A DNA stretch of 64,000 bases from Xylophilus sp042867185 (GTDB taxonomy: Bacteria; Pseudomonadota; Gammaproteobacteria; Burkholderiales; Burkholderiaceae_C). The number at the start of each line of letters is the position of its first letter. Position 1 is the first letter of the stretch. The notes beneath the pieces are model-generated. The model saw only the letters and a program-made list of their open reading frames with translations, was not told where the DNA came from and did no database searches. Both the position numbers and the translations under genes were made by a program. The stretch covers positions 45,017-109,016 of the forward strand of contig JBHZQV010000015.1 in the NCBI GenBank assembly GCA_042867185.1. Direction: 5' to 3'. Positions 27,084-35,314 of the stretch are shown here, piece after piece.

Positions 27084-28608
27084 CGTCCGGACCGGCGTCC
27101 TCGTCGGCGGGTTCGTGGCTGCCCTGCGGCGTCGCGATGTTGAGCCGGGCGATCCGGTAGCGGATCTGGCGCAGGCTGATGCCCAGGTTGGCGGCGGTGG
27201 CGGTGCGGTTGAAGCCGGTCTGGTGCAGCGCGCGGACCAGGATCTCGCGCTCGCGGGCGTCCAGATAGCCCTGCAGGTCGTGCGGCAGCGGCGGCGGCTC
27301 GGCCGGGTGGCCGTCGGCGGCTACGGCCACCGGTGCCGGCTCGGGCGCGGTGGTGGCCGGCGGCATGCCGGGTGCGCCGTATTCCGCGTCGATCTGCAGC
27401 GTGTCGCCGTCGCTGAGCGCCACCGCGCGGTGCAGCAGGTTCTCCAGCTCGCGCACATTGCCGGCCAGCGGATGGCGCTCCAGCTGGGCCAGCGCGGCCG
27501 GCGACAGCGCGGGCGGCACCAGCAGGCCGGATTCGTGGGCGATGCGGGCCAGCAGGGCGGCGCACAGTGCGGGCAGGTCTTCGCGGCGCTCGCGCAGCGG
27601 CGGGATCGCGATCTCGATCACGTTGAGACGGTAGAACAGGTCCTGCCGGAACCGGCCGTCGCGCACGTCGGCCGACAGGTCGCGGTGGGTGGCGCTGACG
27701 ATGCGCACATCCACCGCCTCTTCCTGCGTGGCACCGATGGGGCGCACGCTGCGCTCCTGGATCGCGCGCAGCAGTTTGGATTGCATCGCGAGCGGCAGGT
27801 CGCCGATCTCGTCCAGAAACAGGGTGCCGCCGTGGGCCGCCTGGAAGTAGCCGTCGCGGTCCTGCAAGGAGCCGGTGTACGAGCCCTTGCGGGCGCCGAA
27901 GAATTCGGCTTCGAGCAGGTTCTCGGGGATCGCGCCGCAGTTGACCGCGACGAACGGGCCGTCGGCCCGGTGGCTGCAGGCATGCAGCGCCTGCGAGATC
28001 AGCTCCTTGCCGGTGCCCGACTCGCCGCGCACCAGCACCGGCGCCATGCTGCGCGCCACCTTCACCACCCGTTGCTTGACACCCGCCATCGCCGGCGAAG
28101 TGCCCACCAGCCGGGCCAGCGCCGCCGCGGAGCCGGCCATGTCGGCCGTGGCTTCGCGCGGTGCCGGCGCCGTGCCGGCCGCGGCGGGCAGCAGTGCCGC
28201 ATCGTTGCGGCCGCCGCGGGTGGCCTGCAGCGCGGCGGCCACCACCGCGCGGAACTGCTTCAGGTCTGCCGGCTTGGTCAGGTAGTCGAAGGCGCCGGCC
28301 TTGAGCGCCTCGACCGCGTTCTCGGCCGAGCCGTAGGCGGTGATGACGATGCAGCGCTCGGGCCGCTGCAGGGAGCGCAGCAGGTGCAGCACCTCCAGGC
28401 CCGAGCCGTCGGGCAGGCGCATGTCGCAGATGACCGCGTCGAAGCGACGGGCCTGCAACTGCTCGCGCGCCTGGAGCACGCTGCCGGCCGCCTCGACCCG
28501 GTAGCCCTCCCGCAACAGGGTCAGCTCGTAGAGGGTTCGCAGATCGGGCTCGTCGTCGATGACGAGGATGGCGCCGTCTGGAGCGGAGGTGCGGGATGGG
28601 GTGCTCAC
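27070..28608 (-). CDS. pilR: PilR, sigma-54-dependent response regulator
   Basis: 512-residue NtrC-type regulator: receiver domain with phospho-acceptor Asp62 (CDMRLPDG), AAA+ domain with Walker A GESGTGKE and GARKGSYTGS in the sigma-54-contact loop, and a C-terminal Fis-type helix-turn-helix (NRTATAANLGISLRQIRYRI). The contact motif is GSYTGS rather than the canonical GAFTGA; GSFTGA-like forms are known in PilR. The GTG start overlaps the pilS stop (GTGA), showing translational coupling. PilSR normally activates pilA transcription for type IV pili; pilA is outside the window. Confidence 0.9.
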   Translation of the reverse strand: MSTPSRTSAPDGAILVIDDEPDLRTLYELTLLREGYRVEAAGSVLQAREQLQARRFDAVICDMRLPDGSGLEVLHLLRSLQRPERCIVITAYGSAENAVEALKAGAFDYLTKPADLKQFRAVVAAALQATRGGRNDAALLPAAAGTAPAPREATADMAGSAAALARLVGTSPAMAGVKQRVVKVARSMAPVLVRGESGTGKELISQALHACSHRADGPFVAVNCGAIPENLLEAEFFGARKGSYTGSLQDRDGYFQAAHGGTLFLDEIGDLPLAMQSKLLRAIQERSVRPIGATQEEAVDVRIVSATHRDLSADVRDGRFRQDLFYRLNVIEIAIPPLRERREDLPALCAALLARIAHESGLLVPPALSPAALAQLERHPLAGNVRELENLLHRAVALSDGDTLQIDAEYGAPGMPPATTAPEPAPVAVAADGHPAEPPPLPHDLQGYLDAREREILVRALHQTGFNRTATAANLGISLRQIRYRIARLNIATPQGSHEPADEDAGPDDAAR

Positions 28609-30299
28609 ACGACTATTGTGTCAAAGGGCGAGTCGGCCGCCACTTCGTGCGGGGGCCGGAAGGCCACGGTGAACGCATTGCCGTCCACCGGCCCGAGCGC
28701 GGTGGCCCGCTCCATCCGGCGGTAGCCGATGCCCGCACCGTGCCGTTCGCACAGCTCGCGGCAGATATAGAGTCCCAGTCCGCTGGAGCGGCTCTCCGAC
28801 GAGAAGAAAGGCTCGAACAGCCGCTGCTCGACCATCTGCTCCAGCGGCGCGCCGTCGCTCCAGACCTCGAGCAGCGCCTGCCCGCCCGCCGCCACCCAGG
28901 TGCGCACCTGCAGCGCGTCGCGGTCGGGGCCGATGTAGCGCAGCGCGTTGTCCAGCAGGTTGACCAGCACCCGGCGCAGGTGGTCGGGGTCGAAATCCAC
29001 CCGCACGTCGGCGCCGGCCTCGTGCACCACCTGCAAACCGCAGCCCTGGCCGGCATGGCCGTGCCAGTCGGTGCAGACCGCCCCCACCGTCTCGTCGAGC
29101 AGGATGGCGGTGGCGCCTTCGAAATCGAACTGCCGCTGGGCGCGCGACACGTCCAGCACCTCTTCGGCGATCTTGGCCAGGCGCTGCGCGTTCTGCCGCA
29201 CCAGGGCCGAGAGCTGCCGCTGCGCCGGATCGTGCAGGTCTTCGTCGAGCAGCGCGTTGGCCTGCACGATGGCCGCCAGCGGGTTGCGGATCTCGTGCGC
29301 CACCGCGGCCGACATGCGGCCCATCGCGGCCAGTTTCTCGGTGCGCAGCCGGGCCTCGGTCTCGCGCAGGTCCTGCAGGAACATCACGCAGAGCGTCTCC
29401 GACGGGCGCTCGCGCAGGGGCGTGAGCCGGGTGCGCACATGCAGCCGCCGCGGGCCGTGGCCGGGGTGCACCAGGGCCACGTCGGTCATCTGGCGGCCGC
29501 CGTCGCCCACGGTGCGGCGGGCCAGCTCGGCCAGCGGCTCCCAGGCGGGCCGGGCCGACAGGGAGAACGGCGGCGTGTGGGTGCCGGCATCCAGCAGCAC
29601 CCGCGCCGCCGGGTTGGCCGCGCGCACCATGCCGCCTGCGTCGACCACCAGCACCCCGTCGGTCAGCGTTTCGATCACCAGCTCGTTGACCTGGGCCTGC
29701 AGCGTCGCCGCGCGCTGGCTGCTGCGGGCGATGGCCTCTTCGCGGGCCAGCCGGGTGACCAGCGGCTGCACCAGCACCGCGATCACGAAGTAGCCCAGCC
29801 CGGTCAGGCCCGCCTGCAGCAGCCGGGGTGTCGAGAAGCCGGTCGCGTCGGGCCAGAGCAGGGTGGCGTCGGCCAGCAGCAGCAGCGTCACCCCGGCGGC
29901 GGTGCCCAGTGCCATGCGCCGGGTGCCCAGCACCGAGGCCATCAGCACCGGCAGGCCGAGCAGCGGCGTGTAGTTCATGCCGCCCGACTGCAGCACCTGC
30001 ATCGCCGAATAGGCGAGCAGGTCGGCGCCGATGGTGGGCAGCCAGAGCGGACCCAAGGTGGGGTCGGTGCGGCGCGGCCGCAGGCAGATGCGGGCCGCGA
30101 AGGTCCCGGCCAGGTAGGCGAAGCAGACGGCCAGGAAGGCCGGGCTGTGCTGCTGGCCCAGGGCCTGGATCAGCGCCTGCAGCAGCAGCAGCGCCACCGC
30201 CACCACCACCCGCGCGGTGGCGAAGCCGTTCCAGATGCGCAGCAGGCCGGTGGGCGGCGCCGTGAGCCAGCGGCCGGCGAAGCCGAACCGCATCGTCAT
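28605..30299 (-). CDS. pilS: PilS, sensor histidine kinase
   Basis: 564-residue inner-membrane kinase. About six transmembrane helices (~20-190), a PAS-like domain (~200-320), HisKA with SAAVAHEIRNPLAAIVQ (phospho-His, ~340) and a HATPase with DNALRYIG and GLGLYICRELCERHG. It phosphorylates PilR. The preferred ATG 30299 overlaps the stop of the upstream small gene (ATGA), so the CcsA-like, PP0621, pilS and pilR genes are probably one transcript. An in-frame ATG two codons later is an alternative. Confidence 0.9.
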   Translation of the reverse strand: MTMRFGFAGRWLTAPPTGLLRIWNGFATARVVVAVALLLLQALIQALGQQHSPAFLAVCFAYLAGTFAARICLRPRRTDPTLGPLWLPTIGADLLAYSAMQVLQSGGMNYTPLLGLPVLMASVLGTRRMALGTAAGVTLLLLADATLLWPDATGFSTPRLLQAGLTGLGYFVIAVLVQPLVTRLAREEAIARSSQRAATLQAQVNELVIETLTDGVLVVDAGGMVRAANPAARVLLDAGTHTPPFSLSARPAWEPLAELARRTVGDGGRQMTDVALVHPGHGPRRLHVRTRLTPLRERPSETLCVMFLQDLRETEARLRTEKLAAMGRMSAAVAHEIRNPLAAIVQANALLDEDLHDPAQRQLSALVRQNAQRLAKIAEEVLDVSRAQRQFDFEGATAILLDETVGAVCTDWHGHAGQGCGLQVVHEAGADVRVDFDPDHLRRVLVNLLDNALRYIGPDRDALQVRTWVAAGGQALLEVWSDGAPLEQMVEQRLFEPFFSSESRSSGLGLYICRELCERHGAGIGYRRMERATALGPVDGNAFTVAFRPPHEVAADSPFDTIVV

Positions 30300-30535
30300 G
30301 GCGCGGCGTCGGGGTTGCGGCCCAGCCGCTGGTGGGCCGGTCCGCAGAAGGTGCCGTCGCGCGATACCAGCGCATCGCCGCGCGGAAGGTGCAGTCCGCA
30401 GTGCTCGCACCGCACCATCGCCTCCGGCAGCGCCGGGCGGGACGCGGGTGGCGGGGGGGCCGGCGGCGCGCGGCGGCCGCTGCGCCACAGCCACACGAAC
30501 AGGGCGACCGCGGCCAGGACGACGAGCAGCTTCAT
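30296..30535 (-). CDS. PP0621-family small membrane protein
   Basis: 79 residues: an N-terminal transmembrane helix (LLVVLAAVALFVWLW), a Pro-rich spacer, then a C-terminal zinc-finger-like segment with Cys43-x2-Cys46 (RCEHCGLHLPRGDAL) and a later Cys and His (GTFCGPAHQ). This small family sits next to pilS across Burkholderiales; its function is unknown. Both ends overlap neighbours by ATGA. It may help pili or envelope signalling; that is inference from context. Confidence 0.85.
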   Translation of the reverse strand: MKLLVVLAAVALFVWLWRSGRRAPPAPPPPASRPALPEAMVRCEHCGLHLPRGDALVSRDGTFCGPAHQRLGRNPDAAP

Positions 30536-31332
30536 GCCGGCGCGCGGTGCAGGACCACCTCGAGCACGAAGCGCGATCCCACGTAAGCCAGCAGCAGCAG
30601 GGCCGAGCCGATGTAGAGCCAGCGCAGCGCGGTGCGCCCGCGCCAGCCGAACCGCGCCCGGCCCAGCAGCAGCACCAGGAAGGTCAGCCACGACAGCACC
30701 GAGAACACCGCCTTGTGGTCCCAGCGCCAGGCGCGGCCGTAGAGGGTCTCGCCGAACAGCAGGCCGGCCGCGAGCGTGGCGGTCAGCAGCACGAAGCCCG
30801 CGTTGACGAAGCGGAAGGTCAGCCGCTCCAGCATCAGCAGCGGCATGCCGCTCTGCGGATCGGCCGCCAGGCGCATCTGCTTCTCGGCCCGGGTCATCAG
30901 CCAGGCATGGACCAGCGCCGCGGCGAAGAGCCCGTACGACGCCACGCCCAGTGCCAGGTGCAGCGGCAACCACGGCGAGTTTTGCGCGTGCAGTGCGGTG
31001 CCGGGAAAGGCCAGGGCCAGCAGCACCGCCACCGCGCCCAGACCGCACAGCGCCCAGCGCGCCCGCAGCCGCGGATAGAGCCGGCTCTCCACCGCGTAGA
31101 CCGTCAACACGAACCAGGCGGTGATCGAGAGCGCCGGCGCGAAACCGAAGTGCGGCGGCGTGAAGGCCAGCGACCAGACCAGCGCTGCGCCGTGCAGCAC
31201 CCAGGCGGCGGCCAGTGCCGCGCGGCTCACGCCCGGGGCGAGGCGCGCCGCGAACAGGGCGGGCAGCGCGTAGGCGAGGGCGGCAGCAAGACCCAGCACG
31301 AGGCTGGCCGGGGACGCGCTGGGTAAAATCAT
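30532..31332 (-). CDS. CcsA/HemX-like cytochrome c assembly family membrane protein
   Basis: 266 residues with about eight hydrophobic helices and the Trp-bearing segment WRWDHKAVFSVLSWLTF (~205-221) reminiscent of the heme-handling CcmC/CcsA superfamily. Several conserved His lie between helices (SPWLPLHLALGVASYG). The family is annotated as inner-membrane cytochrome c assembly, but a member beside pilS and ffh is not in a cytochrome operon, so its role is uncertain. ATG 31332 gives MILPS and a clean first helix. It is divergent from ffh, 135 bases apart. Confidence 0.82.
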   Translation of the reverse strand: MILPSASPASLVLGLAAALAYALPALFAARLAPGVSRAALAAAWVLHGAALVWSLAFTPPHFGFAPALSITAWFVLTVYAVESRLYPRLRARWALCGLGAVAVLLALAFPGTALHAQNSPWLPLHLALGVASYGLFAAALVHAWLMTRAEKQMRLAADPQSGMPLLMLERLTFRFVNAGFVLLTATLAAGLLFGETLYGRAWRWDHKAVFSVLSWLTFLVLLLGRARFGWRGRTALRWLYIGSALLLLAYVGSRFVLEVVLHRAPA

Positions 31333-31467
31333 GCCGGCGAGTTTAGTGGCGTTCCCGCCCTCCGCCCCTGCCGGTGGCGCACACGGCCCGGCGCTTTCTT
31401 CGCACCCTGCGACCGCCCGTCGTCCGGCTCCGCTCCGGCCCCTCCCTCTCTCCCCTCCATTCCGACC

Positions 31468-32847
31468 ATGGCATCCGCACTTACCGACAAACTCACGAAG
31501 CTCGTCAAGGAGATGCGCGGCCAGGCCCGCATCACCGAATCCAATGTGCAGGACATGCTGCGCGAGGTGCGCATGGCGCTGCTGGAGGCCGACGTGGCCC
31601 TGCCGGTGGTGCGCGACTTCATCGCCCGGGTGAAAGAAAAGGCGCTCGGCCAGGAAGTGCTGGGTTCGCTGAAGCCGGGGCAGGCGCTGGTCGGCATCGT
31701 CAACCGCGAGCTGGCCGCCACCATGGGCCAGGGCATCGCCGACATCAACCTGGCGGCCCAGCCGCCGGTGGTGATCCTGATGGCCGGCCTGCAGGGCGCG
31801 GGCAAGACCACCACCACCGCCAAGCTGGCCAAGCACCTGATCGAGAAGCGCAAGAAGAAGGTGCTGACCGTCTCCGGCGACGTGTACCGCCCCGCCGCCA
31901 TCGAGCAGTTGAAGACGGTGACCAAACAGGCCGGTGCCGAGTGGTTCCCCAGCACGCCCGACCAGAAGCCGCTGGCGATCGCGCAGGCCGCGCTCGACCA
32001 TGCCAAGCGCCACTATTTCGACGTGCTGCTGGTCGACACCGCCGGCCGGCTGGCGATCGACGAAGCGCTGATGAACGAGATCCGCGAGCTGCACGCCTTC
32101 CTGAAGCCTACAGAGACGCTGTTCGTGGTGGACGCGATGCAGGGCCAGGACGCGATCAACACCGCCAAGGCCTTCAAGGAGGCGCTGCCGCTGACCGGCA
32201 TCGTGCTGACCAAGCTCGACGGCGATTCGCGCGGCGGTGCGGCGCTGTCGGTGCGGCAGATCACCGGTGCGCCGATCAAGTTCGCCGGCGTGTCCGAGAA
32301 GATCGACGGGCTGGAAGTGTTCGACGCCGAACGGCATGCCGGCCGCATCCTGGGCATGGGCGACATCGTGGCGCTGGTGGAGCAGGTGACGGCCGGCGTC
32401 GATGTGGAAGCCGCGCAGAAGCTGGCCGCCAAGGTGAAGAGCGGCGAGGGCTTCGACCTCAACGACTTCCTGGGCCAGTTGCAGCAGATGAAGCAGATGG
32501 GCGGCCTCTCCAGCCTGATGGACAAGCTGCCGGCCCAGCTGTCGGCCAAGGCCGGTCAGGTCGACATGGACAAGGCCGAGCGCGACGTGCGCCGCAAGGA
32601 AGGCATCATCCAGAGCATGACCACGCTGGAGCGCCGCAAGCCCGAGTTGATCAAGGCCACCCGCAAGCGCCGCATCGCCGCCGGCGCGGGCGTCCAGGTG
32701 CAGGAGGTCAACCGCCTGCTCAACGAGTTCGAGCAGATGCAGACCATGATGAAGAAGATGAAGGGCGGCGGCCTGATGAAGATGATGAAGCGCATGGGCG
32801 GCATGAAGGGCATGGGCGGCGGTGGCATGCCCAAGCTGCCGTTCTGA
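31468..32847 (+). CDS. ffh: Ffh, signal recognition particle GTPase
   Basis: 459-residue SRP54 homologue that binds 4.5S RNA and hydrophobic signal sequences and docks on FtsY. N domain (1-85), GTPase G1 GLQGAGKTTTTAKLAK (~107-122), DTAGR (~190) and TKLDGDSRGGA (~246-256), then a Met-rich M domain (~295-459) ending in Met/Lys/Gly repeats (MKRMGGMKGMGGGGMPKLPF). Start, length and motifs are standard. A strong bidirectional terminator follows at 32921-32946. Confidence 0.97.
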   Translation: MASALTDKLTKLVKEMRGQARITESNVQDMLREVRMALLEADVALPVVRDFIARVKEKALGQEVLGSLKPGQALVGIVNRELAATMGQGIADINLAAQPPVVILMAGLQGAGKTTTTAKLAKHLIEKRKKKVLTVSGDVYRPAAIEQLKTVTKQAGAEWFPSTPDQKPLAIAQAALDHAKRHYFDVLLVDTAGRLAIDEALMNEIRELHAFLKPTETLFVVDAMQGQDAINTAKAFKEALPLTGIVLTKLDGDSRGGAALSVRQITGAPIKFAGVSEKIDGLEVFDAERHAGRILGMGDIVALVEQVTAGVDVEAAQKLAAKVKSGEGFDLNDFLGQLQQMKQMGGLSSLMDKLPAQLSAKAGQVDMDKAERDVRRKEGIIQSMTTLERRKPELIKATRKRRIAAGAGVQVQEVNRLLNEFEQMQTMMKKMKGGGLMKMMKRMGGMKGMGGGGMPKLPF

Positions 32848-32898
32848 GGCTTTTACATACGAAAAAGGCCTGTAGCCGGCGCAGTTCGCCGGCCTCTG

Positions 32899-32915
32899 GC
32901 TATTAAATTAATAGC
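32899..32915. repeat. 17-bp palindrome gctattaaattaatagc
   Basis: Inverted repeat that differs by one base from the copy at 14165-14181. It lies between ffh and its terminator, next to a gccggcg/cgccggc hairpin (32877-32893). Confidence 0.75.
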
Positions 32916-32920
32916 AAAGA

Positions 32921-32946
32921 AAAAGCCGACTCGCAAGTCGGCTTTT
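32921..32946. terminator. Bidirectional terminator between ffh and opgH
   Basis: Ten-base arms aaaagccgac and gtcggctttt around tcgcaa. T-runs occur on both strands, so it can serve the convergent ffh and opgH genes. Confidence 0.88.
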
Positions 32947-32977
32947 TCGGCGGCCCCCGCAGGGGCAGTGCTCTGTC

Positions 32978-35038
32978 TCAGGCGGCGACCGCCAGGGGCG
33001 TTGCCAGCCGTGGACGCGACAGGCGGTTGGCATGCAGGCGGGCCCGGCGCAGGACCGAAGGCGACCAGCGCTCTTCGGGGATCAGCAGGAAGGCCCGGCT
33101 GCGCATCGCGGTGCCCAGCTCGATGTGGCTGGTCCAGACGCTGACCGGGATCGCCAGCAGCAGCGGCAGGCCGACCGGCACCAGCCAGACCAGGGCGCTC
33201 GGGTCGATCATCGCGATACCGACGGCCAGCATCGCGACCACCAGGGACATCGGTGCGAGCGTTGCGGCGGCACCCTTCCACGACAGGGCCAGTGCCTCGC
33301 GGGGAGGCGACTTCCAGTCCAGCTTCATGCCGGTGATGGCCACCAGCACGAACAGCGAGTGGGCCACCATGCGGACCGGCGACTGCAGCAGGGCCAGCAC
33401 GCTTTCGAGCGCCGAGCTCTTCAGCAGCGCGAAGGTGCCGCCGAACATGCGCTGCTCGCCCTTCATCAGCACCGCGACGATGCCCAGGATGCGCGGCAGG
33501 AACAGCACGCTGATCGTGAAGGCCCAGAGGCCCATCAGTTCGGCCGGGAGCACGTCCCAGTTGGTCGTGGAGATCTTGCTGCCCGACAGCCACAGGGCGG
33601 TGCCCAGGGTCATGAAGGCCAGCCACAGGGGTGCCGACACATAGGACAGGGCGCCGGTGATGAACATGGCGCGGTGCACGCGGTGCAGGCCGGGCTCTGC
33701 CATCAGGCGGGCGTTCTGCAGGTTGCCCTGGCACCAGCGGCGGTCGCGCTGCAGTTCCGACAGCAGGTCGGGCGGCTGCTGCTCGTAGCTGCCGACCAGG
33801 TCGGACACCAGCCACACCTGGAAGCCGGCACGGCGCATCAGCGCGGCTTCGACGAAGTCGTGCGACATGATGCCGCCGGACATGCCGCCCTTGCCTTCGA
33901 TCGGCGCCAGGGCGCAATGCTGCATGAAAGGCTCGACGCGGATGATGGCGTTGTGGCCCCAGTAGTGCGACTCGCCCAGCTGCCAGAACTGCATGCCCAG
34001 GGTGAACAGGCGGCCGGTCATGCGGGATGCGAACTGCTGCGAACGGGCATGCAGGGTGACGTGGCCGATCGACTGGGTGGCGGTCTGGATGATGCCGGCC
34101 TTGGGGTGGGCTTCCATCAGCTTGACCATGGTGGAGAGGCAGTCGCCGCTCATCACGCTGTCGGCGTCGAGGACCACCATGTAGCGGTAGTCCTTGCCCC
34201 AGCGGCGGCAGAAGTCGGCCACGTTGCCGGCCTTGCGGTGGGTACGGCGGGTGCGCAGGCGGTAGTACACCTCGATCTGCGGCTGGTCGGGATTGGCGGC
34301 CAGCGCGGCACGCAGGTCTTCCCATGCGGCCAGTTCGGCCTTGGCGATGGCCGGGTCGTAGCTGTCGGACAGCACGAACACGTCGAACACCTGGGCGTTG
34401 CCGGTGGCGGCGACCGATTCGCAGGTGGCGCGCAGGCCGGCGAACACGGTGGCCACGTCCTCGTTGCAGATCGGCATGATGATCGCGGTGCGGGCATCGG
34501 CGTTCATCGCGTGGTCTCGCACTTCCTTGGCCGAGATGGTGTGCTTGTCGCCGCGCAGGCTGACCCAGAAGCCCATCAGCGCGGTGGTGAAGCCGGTGAC
34601 GACCCAGGCCGACAGCAGGGCGAACAGGGCGATCTGGCCGTATTGCAGCACCGCGCTGTCGTACACCGGCTGGATGCCGGCGAACAGCGTGGTGGCGATG
34701 GCGGTGGTGATCAGCGTGATCAGCAGGAACACGGCACGGCGGCGCGACGCGGCACGCTGCCAGGCTTCAGGTGCCATCTGCTCGGCTTCCAGCGGGGTCT
34801 GCACTTCGTGCGAACGGCCGGTGAGTGCCATCAGGGTGGAGGTGCCGAGGCTGTTCCAGAAGCCACGCCATGGCTTGGCGGGCATCGAGCCGCGGTTGAC
34901 CGGCGGTGCGGTCAAGGAATTGGGGTGGCGCTCTTCGCGCAGTTCGCTGCGGGAAGACACGACAGGGGTAGCGGCCGCGTGTGCCGGGGTAGGCAATGCG
35001 ACGACGCGCTGGCTTGCGACAGGTCGAAGAGGATTCAT
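32978..35038 (-). CDS. opgH: OpgH (MdoH), osmoregulated periplasmic glucan glucosyltransferase
   Basis: 686-residue inner-membrane family-2 glycosyltransferase. A cytoplasmic Pro-rich N-terminus is followed by two helices (~100-160), then the catalytic domain with TAIIMPICNEDVATV, VVLDADSVMSGDCL (DxD-type) and the QRDRRWCQGNLQ motif, then five or six further helices. It polymerises the beta-1,2-glucan backbone from UDP-glucose. ATG 35038 is preferred; the in-frame ATG at 35164 adds Arg/Cys-rich residues unlike the family. The usual partner opgG is not adjacent, so this is a stand-alone opgH. In E. coli OpgH also couples cell size to UDP-glucose. Confidence 0.92.
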   Translation of the reverse strand: MNPLRPVASQRVVALPTPAHAAATPVVSSRSELREERHPNSLTAPPVNRGSMPAKPWRGFWNSLGTSTLMALTGRSHEVQTPLEAEQMAPEAWQRAASRRRAVFLLITLITTAIATTLFAGIQPVYDSAVLQYGQIALFALLSAWVVTGFTTALMGFWVSLRGDKHTISAKEVRDHAMNADARTAIIMPICNEDVATVFAGLRATCESVAATGNAQVFDVFVLSDSYDPAIAKAELAAWEDLRAALAANPDQPQIEVYYRLRTRRTHRKAGNVADFCRRWGKDYRYMVVLDADSVMSGDCLSTMVKLMEAHPKAGIIQTATQSIGHVTLHARSQQFASRMTGRLFTLGMQFWQLGESHYWGHNAIIRVEPFMQHCALAPIEGKGGMSGGIMSHDFVEAALMRRAGFQVWLVSDLVGSYEQQPPDLLSELQRDRRWCQGNLQNARLMAEPGLHRVHRAMFITGALSYVSAPLWLAFMTLGTALWLSGSKISTTNWDVLPAELMGLWAFTISVLFLPRILGIVAVLMKGEQRMFGGTFALLKSSALESVLALLQSPVRMVAHSLFVLVAITGMKLDWKSPPREALALSWKGAAATLAPMSLVVAMLAVGIAMIDPSALVWLVPVGLPLLLAIPVSVWTSHIELGTAMRSRAFLLIPEERWSPSVLRRARLHANRLSRPRLATPLAVAA

Positions 35039-35314
35039 GGTGTCACTCACTGGTCGGTCCCTAAACATCAGGAAGCAGCGAACCCGGCGCCGTCGGCAAG
35101 ACGGTAGACACGAGGGGCGGCGGGGCTGCACATGCGCTATGCATTGCAATCCCCGTGCCACCATGAATAAGTCATTTCATATCAAAGACTTGCGGTGTAT
35201 TTCTCGAAAAGTTTTGAGGAATTTCGGTGTTAACCCTCGAAAAACACCTGTTTTTGTCGCCGGGTGGCGACAGGACGGCAGGCTGCCCGGTCTGAAGCCT
35301 TATGAATCAAGGGC
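35039..35314. other. AT-richer gap between opgH and glrR
   Basis: 276 bases. It contains aaaaacacctgttttt (a near-palindrome at ~35239-35254) followed by tgtcgcc-gggt-ggcgaca (hairpin at ~35255-35272). Neither has a T-run on the minus strand that would clearly end glrR. It probably holds the opgH promoter; no gene is seen. Confidence 0.5.

Noticed and set aside
35239..35272. Terminator for glrR
   Set aside because: The hairpin has A residues, not T, downstream on the minus strand, so it does not fit an intrinsic terminator in the needed direction.
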